DNA of 64,000 nucleotides, from NCBI GenBank assembly GCA_027924585.1, contig BSBM01000602.1:7625501-7689500 (forward strand), written 5' to 3'. Below are positions 57,629 to 64,000 of this stretch, one piece after another (position 1 is the stretch's first letter; every line of letters begins with the position of its first letter). The DNA is from Larix kaempferi (lineage: Eukaryota > Streptophyta > Pinopsida > Pinales > Pinaceae). A program made the position numbers and the translations under genes. The notes under the pieces are model-generated. The model saw only the letters and a program-made list of their open reading frames with translations, was not told the DNA's origin and searched no databases.

Positions 57629-58842
57629 TGTTAAAATTTACCAATTTTAATAGTAACAGATTGTAAATAAAATAGTGCAGAGATAGCTAGCAGTAAACAC
57701 ACATCCACAAAATTTGAACACAATATTTTTCACGAGGAAACCTTTCAAGGAAAAAAACCCCAATTCAATTAATAATAATTTATCTCCTAAATGAGATGAC
57801 TGAGTTTGTACAATAATAGGCTAAGAACAAGCCTTTTCAACAAATCAGAATTTGTTTCATTGATCAAGAAGAACACTGATGAAGACAAGCTTCCTGTACA
57901 AGTCTGCTCTGTCATCAAACTGCCTTCATACCATTTGCCTGTTCATTACTGATTTCTGATGTATATCCTACTGAGGGTGCCGTGACCTGTCCAAGCCTTT
58001 TCCAGGACTGCCAATACCTGTTCAAGCCTTTTCCAATGCTGTTGTGACCTGCTGTAGGTTGTGGGTGCCCTAATGGGGCTGCCGAGTGCATAAGAAGATC
58101 CCAAAAGAATTCAGGTGGCAGCTTTAGACCAACAAAAATATTTGGAGCTTGACTTCTTCAAGGAATAGGAACCAACAGAAAAACAATCACCCACAAGCTG
58201 ATCTAAAGGAGCAGAGCAGATGTATGCTAAATCGATGGGGTAAAATAAGAAGTTTTCTTTCTTATTTATAATGAACCAAGTGGCAAAAAATAATTTCATC
58301 AAGTGGAGCCAACCTGAGACTTTATATCCTTTTAATTTCATTTGAGGCCGACCTATGATCATATAAATTATTTTTTTAGTTTTCTTCAAATGGTGGGTAC
58401 ATTGACCAAGTCAAGTTAAGCTTGGGTTTCATGGTTCTTCAAGTGATTCACAATAAGTCATTCAGGTGTTCTTCAAGGTTTTCAATGATCTATTCATGTC
58501 CACTCCAAGTGCATCATCATAAGGAGAATTATTAATTGCTTTTACTTCACCCTCCTTGTTGCCACCAAGATCAAGTGATAGGTATTTACACACGCGTTGA
58601 TCAGTCCCTTGAGAAGGTTCCATAGCCCATAGATCAAGGAAAGGAGTACACCACTTGCCTAGACCCGGTCTAAGGCTTATAGTGAAATCCTGGTAACTGA
58701 CCAGGTGCCTCCATTCTCCCAGAGAATGGCTCTTAGCCCCAGTATGAGCTTCCAGTCCCAGACTGGATCAATATTCTGGTATTTGACCAGGTGCCTCCAT
58801 TCTCCCAAAGAATGGCACTCGATGGTGCTCAGAAAATCAACA
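57629..58842 (-). repeat. Copia 3' LTR, copy 2
   Basis: On the minus strand the 1214-bp LTR starts TGTTGATTTTC next to the polypurine tract and ends AATTTTAACA at 57629. A TATAAATAAG lies at 58261-58270 (minus). A segment with GACCAGGTGCCTCCATTCTC occurs twice about 80 bp apart (58698 and 58779). No second LTR of this family is in the window. Confidence 0.85.
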
Positions 58843-61800
58843 CTCCCTCTCAGCGAGAGGGTCATTATCTGCAATACCAAGCTTGTCTCGAAAGTGCACA
58901 AGCTTTGTCAACGACAAAGGCTTGGTCAATATGTCAGCAACCTGTTCGTCTATAGGGATGTACTGGAGCTTCATGGCACCTCCCTGTACCATATCTCTGA
59001 TGAAGTGATACTTCATCTCAATGTTCTTTGACCTGTCGTGAAATACAAGGTTCTCTGAAAGCTTAATGCAACTCCGATTATCACAATGAATAATAGTTGG
59101 CTCAATCTTTCCACCAAACAAGTCAGAGAGAAGCTTTCTAAGCCAAACTGCTTCTCTGCAGGCATCACTGGCAGCAATATACTCAGCTTTAGCTGTGCTC
59201 TGAGCTATGGAACCCTGTTTTCTGCTAGACCAAGAGATCATGGCTGATCCCAAACTAAAACAGTACCCTGATGTGGTTTTCTGGTCCACTGCACTGCCAG
59301 CCCAATCGGAGTCAGCATATCCAAGTAGCATTACTCCACTATTAGAGGTATATCTGAGCCCATAAGTAATAGTACCTTGCAAATATCTGAGCACATGTTT
59401 GGTAGCTATCCAGTGTATGTGCTTTGGCTCGAACATGAACTGACTCAATGCATTCCCTGCATAACAAATATCTGGTCTCGTATGCACTAGATACATCAAA
59501 GATCCAATAAGTTGACGATACTGAGTAGGATCCACTGCCTTTGAATAAGTAGCCGAGTCACGTAACTTCTTCAGGTTTGATGTCATGGGAACACTCATGG
59601 GTTTGCAGTCATGCATCCCAAACCTCTGCAAGATATCGACTGTATACTTCCCTTGAGACAGGAAGATCTCCTCTGGCTTCTACCAGACCTCTAAACCAAG
59701 AAAATAGTGCATGAGTCCCATATCTTTCATCTCAAATTCTGAAGTAAGCTCCCTTTTGCACTGAGCTATCAGTTGCTCCTCTCCAGTAAGGAAGAATTCA
59801 TCCACATATAGGACTAGGATCAAGACATGGTTCTGAACAACCTTAAAGTAAAGGTTGGAATCAACAATACTCTTGGAGAATCCCAAACTGTGAAGGTAAC
59901 CATAAATCCTAGCATACCAGACCCTTGGGGCTTGTTTGAGTCCATACAAAGATTTTTTTAGCTTGCACACATGAGACTGCATTTCATGAGTCACAAAATC
60001 TTCAGGTTTCTCAATGTAGACCTCTTCTTCAACTTCTCCATTAAGAAAAGCTGTCTTTAGAGCCATTTGATGGAGCTTCCATCCAAAGACAGCAGCGAGG
60101 GAGATAATGGTCCTGATGGTGGTGTACCTGGCAACAGGAGCAAATGTTTCATCATAGTCTATGCCTTCCTTTTGTGAGAAACCACGTGCAACAAGTATTG
60201 CCTTAAATTTCTCAATGCTGCCATCAGCAGCATGCTTGATTTTGTAGAGCCATCTGGAAGTCACCACAGACTTCCCTTTTGGTCTAGGAACAATTTCCCA
60301 CACATCATTTTTCATAATGGAATTATATTCTTCTATCATGGCATCAATCCATACTTGATGAGTTTCTGCTTCTTTGAATGTAGAAGGTTCTGCATCAATG
60401 AGCTTACTCATAAGACCTGAGTACTTTTGGGGCTTCTTGCTTTCTCTAAATGTCCTAGAAGGAGATTTATGCTTCTTTGCTTCTTGCAATGTCTCACAAA
60501 ACCAAGCAGGTCTTCTCTTGGAAGGAGGAGCCTCAAGTAGTTCTTCAGCTGGTCTATCTGGAATTCGAGGCTCATCTTCTTCCTCCCTCTGAATCTCTAA
60601 AAAAGGAGAGTTTGGAATGTCGGAAAGAGATTCTTCTGTATCTTTTGGAAGCTCTTCGGAGTGGCAAAAAATAGCTTCCTCATGAAATATCACATCTCTA
60701 TTGACTTCAATGTACCTTTGAACAGGAACATAGATGCGGTAGGCTTTTGAATTTCCACTGTACCCAACAAATGTGCCTTTCTTTCCAGAAGGCTCCAGCT
60801 TCAATCTCTTTTCTTTTGGCACATGGATGTAGACTGGAGTGCCAAAGATCCTCATGTGGTCAACTGTAGGTTTCTTACCTGTAAAAACTTCTTCTAGAGT
60901 CTTTTCTCCCAAAATGGCATGAGGACTTCTGTTTTGAATGTAGACAGCAGTACCAGCAGCCTCAACCCACAGAGGCAAAGGAAGATCTAGATCACATAAC
61001 ATGGCTTTAGCAGCCTCACATACTGTTCTATTCTTCCTTTCTGCAACCCCATTCTGTTGGAGGTTGTAAGGTACAGTCAATTCCTTCTTGATTCCAGCTT
61101 CTTGGAAAAAGTCATCAAAATCATTAGATTCAAACTCACCTCCATTGTCTGACCTTAAGATACGGCTGTGTCTTTTTGTCTGATTTTCAATCAGTGCCTT
61201 GAACTCCTTGAACTTATCAAAAGTTTCATTTTTAGCCTTTAGAAAGTAGATCAATGATTTACGAGAGTAATCATCAATGAACAGTACATAGTATAAACAA
61301 CCACTTAAAGAAGGTGAAGACATGGGTCCACAAATGTCAAAATGAATCAAGTCTAAAATCCCTTTTGAACTGCTGTTACTCTTTGAAAAAGACTTCTTGG
61401 TATTTTTACCAGGGGCACAACCTTTGCAAATACCACTATGTTCATTAGAAAACTCAGGCATACCTGTAACCATCTTTTGAAGACCAAGGAGGGTTGTATA
61501 ATGAAGGTTCCCAAACCTTCGGTGCCATAACTCACAAGGGTTGATTGTACTGTGAACCAATGCTTGAGTAGAATGCCCAGATGCCTTGTAAAGGCCTCCC
61601 TCTCAAACCCCATTCAATTCTACTGCACTCAACCTTTCATTCTTTGACCACAGAAGAACCTTTTTGTCCATGAATATAACTCTGTAGCCTTTATCTTCCA
61701 AGCTAGCAACTGAAAGGAGATTCTTCTTCAAGCCTGGAACATATAGTATGTCTTAAATGTGCAACATGGTCCCTGAATCAAGTTGAAATGAAACTGAGCC

Positions 61801-61989
61801 CACTCCCTCAATTTTGTAGGTGGAGTCATCTCCAAGTTCTACTTGAGTGGCAAACTTCTTCTTTCTGTAGCTTGTAAGAACTTCACGGGAACCAGTCATA
61901 TGTTTTGAGGCTCCACTGTCCACCAACCAAGAATTTGAAAGGCTGGCTAGTTTCCATGTGGATTGTGTGCGAACTAAGACTGGCTCCAC
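58837..61989 (-). pseudogene. Copia polyprotein, copy 2
   Basis: Protease (WLVDSGASKHMTG), integrase (FDICGPM, RSDNGGEF, NGVAERKNR), RT and RNase H (MYLVHTRPDICYAG, GYADSDWAGSAVDQ, HCDNRSCIKLSEN) all lie in one frame, 1050 codons, without frameshifts. Three stops break it: TAA at 61753-61755, TGA at 61603-61605 and TAG at 59680-59682; copy 1 has sense codons at all three. RT motif A reads HQMALKTAFLNG, so the catalytic Asp is Ala (60061-60063), and the active site is YVDE as in copy 1. The final codons (Cys, stop) lie within the first six bases of the LTR. Confidence 0.95.
58843..58851 (-). other. Polypurine tract, Copia copy 2
   Basis: GAGAGGGAG on the minus strand directly before the LTR; it also encodes part of the last pol codons. 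Confidence 0.85.
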
Positions 61990-62089
61990 TGTTAGTCAAC
62001 TTGTGATTGTCCACACAAGGCGAAGCCGAGGGGGTCAACGAATTAGGTACCTCCAAAACAAATGTAGAGTGAAGTCTCGCTCGTATAGT

Positions 62090-62677
62090 TTGGTTTATTG
62101 TCCCTTCAGGTTCAGGATGTGAATCCTTCTTATGTCACCAGTAGTCACGAACGAAAGGCATCGAGCAATCTTGGACAAGGTGTCCATAGACATAACACCA
62201 GTTGTAATGGAACAACAGTCCAATGTAGTCAAGGTCCTGAGAAATGGTATAAGAATCCCTTGTGATGTTGATTTTGTCCGATTGACTGTCCCTGATATCA
62301 AGGTCGACTAGAATCTTTGCAACGGCCATATCCCCAGTAACCTCGAAGTTGTTGTCCGACAGGAGAAATAATCCCAGTGACTCTCCAATAAGAGCAAATA
62401 TCTTTGGACTCCATAGTTCAGGAGGTAAACCCGAGAGATTCACCCAAGTAGGGTGGGAGTAAGTCTTCTCCGTACGAGCGTCAAAATCCGGTATCCATCT
62501 CTTAACCTTGAATGGCATAGTCCCCCAGAACCAGTGGCCTTCAAGGATCCTTTTTGCGTTTACAAAGGTTCTGAGGATAGCTCCCAACCATCCTTTTGAG
62601 AGCCCAAAACATTGAGGGGTATAATAAAAAAAACTCCAATTGTTTGCAACCCACGTACGAAAGGTGGCTAGTGCCAT
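62090..62677 (-). pseudogene. DUF4283-like gag/ORF1 protein, copy 2
   Basis: 180 codons from 62677 to 62135, identical in layout to copy 1 but with Trp in place of the TAG, so it runs on to CYVYGHLVQDCSMPFVRDYW, a knuckle-like end with two Cys and a His. The same frame goes on past the stop toward the Copia protease (SHPEPEGTINQTIRARLHST), while the protease itself is in another frame. See copy 1 for role and doubts. Confidence 0.6.
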
Positions 62678-64000
62678 ACTACCACCACGGAAGCGGCCAA
62701 CTATGGTTGTTCAGACATCGAAAAAAATTTGAACATCGGCAAGTCCTCACCCAGAGCAAGATTAGCCTTCGGATTCCGTTTAACGCACCTTCTGCGCTTT
62801 ATACCTATAGGGGTTAGACTGACACCCAGGTCCGGACCCTTTGCAGAAGATGGTTCACCAAAGAAAAGGCTCGAATGCTCTATAGAGCCTAAAGAATAGT
62901 GGGAGTCAGGAACCTGGATAGGAAAAGTACCGACACCATGGGAAAATGGGGGAGGATGAAAGGTGGCGGGATATTAAATACTTTCCTCCTCGGCGAGTGT
63001 GATCTTGTTGATAATGAGGGTCAATTTCCCAAGGCACATAGGAAGGTTCCATGTGTCCTATGTCATAAAGGCAGTACTCGGGAAAGGGTTAAAAAAGTAG
63101 GTCTGACAACAACAACACGGTGATGGAAGTCCCTCTAGTTGATGTCTAATAAAAAAAACTAGATGAAAAAATAAGAGTCGACCATCAAAAGGTTAAGGAT
63201 AAATCCAAAAAAAGAGACCGCTACCTACCATGTGTAAAAAGCACATATACGCCATTAAGCGCATACAAACACAAGCCTTCGATATATGGGCTCTGCAAAC
63301 CCAGATATACACTGGAACCTAGAAACACCGCCATCCATGAAAATCCTCGCCGCCATACACCTATATAAAGTGAAATACAACTTAATATATTTGTGTAAGT
63401 ATCAAGATTTTATGATATAATACATCATTTGAAGTGTTTAACAATTATCTAAGTGTTTAATAATTATAATATAAACAATGTTTATAACATAAGATTTAAG
63501 TGTTTAACAATTATTTTCTTAGACATTAAATCAATTAGTCTCAACTTTAGAACTATATAAATGATTCACTACCTAAAACACAATGCCTATATTTGCAAAT
63601 TTTATAGTGTAAATTATATTGCATTATGGATTAAGCCCATTATTGACCTAATTTACAATGCAATCATAGAAGGCAATATCACAAGAGCATGGAAGACAAT
63701 CCCACCTATCTAATAATTTATCTAGGTATACCCCTGCCCACCAACATATCGATCATGAACATCAACATTAATCAAGTAGCTCAATAATTAAATCAATTTA
63801 ACCACATTCTAATGAATCACCATTTAATATTATAATTATAATACATAGTAATAAATAACATATGCATTTACTGGTGATTACTAGTTTACACTTAGTCTTC
63901 TCACAGTCACATGAAATTGTTGACTTTACAATTTCTTTAACACTGCCTACCTAGTGGAAGACCACATTAGACACTTTTGTCCAAGTCGGTGCTAAGCACG
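62678..64000. other. Duplicated noncoding flank, copy 2
   Basis: Matches 3280-4602 with a few indels. No gene seen. Confidence 0.7.

Larger units (their letters stand above)
59399..64000 (-). repeat. Composite direct repeat, copy 2
   Basis: Partner of 1-4602, see there. It continues at least to the window end. Confidence 0.93.

Noticed and set aside
1-64000. tRNA or rRNA genes
   Set aside because: No complete cloverleaf or rRNA motif was seen; tRNA-like boxes occur only in SINE-like pieces and primer sites.

Overview
The window looks like intergenic DNA from a large, repeat-rich land-plant nuclear genome. Both complete LTR elements have a primer-binding site matching plant initiator tRNA-Met (TGGTATCAGAGC). 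There are plant-type LINE RNase H relics, a DUF4283-like ORF, a chromodomain Gypsy element and tRNA-derived SINE-like pieces, but no clear host gene. A non-flowering seed plant such as a conifer would fit the long TE-filled spacing and the broken, fairly old elements, but that is inference.

Layout. (1) 1-4602 and 59399-64000 are two direct copies, about 2% different, of one composite: a minus-strand Copia protease-integrase-RT-RNase H region preceded by a DUF4283-like ORF and AT-rich flank. Copy 1 is open for 863 codons and runs off the left edge. Copy 2 has three stops and a lost RT catalytic Asp, but shows its 3' LTR (57629-58842). (2) 4.6-11.5 kb is AT-rich, with scattered copies of an old repeat, local duplications, a perfect hairpin and a LINE RNase H scrap. 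(3) 11.6-12.5 kb holds a broken gag with zinc knuckles. (4) 13766-22027 is a full-length chromovirus-type Gypsy element that appears to split an older minus-strand LINE (13.15-13.77 and 22.03-22.88 kb). (5) 23.7-26.2 kb holds a 54-bp minisatellite, a SINE-like piece and a solo LTR with perfect target duplications. (6) 27.9-31.8 kb is a decayed LINE with a coiled-coil ORF1. (7) 32.3-38.2 kb is a 3.1-kb tandem duplication carrying a SINE. (8) 38.2-44.1 kb has AT-rich tandem repeats, a possible host first exon, a SINE-like piece and a GGAATTCC-rich array. (9) 44110-50540 is a Copia element with LTRs and a CCTGC target duplication, which lacks protease and integrase but carries a dimeric minisatellite. 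(10) 50.5-57.6 kb has LTR-like promoter blocks and a LINE insertion with 20-bp target duplications nested in an older LINE.

The genes seen are almost all retrotransposon genes, and apart from copy 1 of the terminal repeat all are visibly inactivated. The most unusual structures are the DUF4283-Copia composite duplicated at a 59.4-kb spacing, the Copia element whose protease/integrase is replaced by intron-like sequence, and the A/B dimeric minisatellite just before its 3' LTR.
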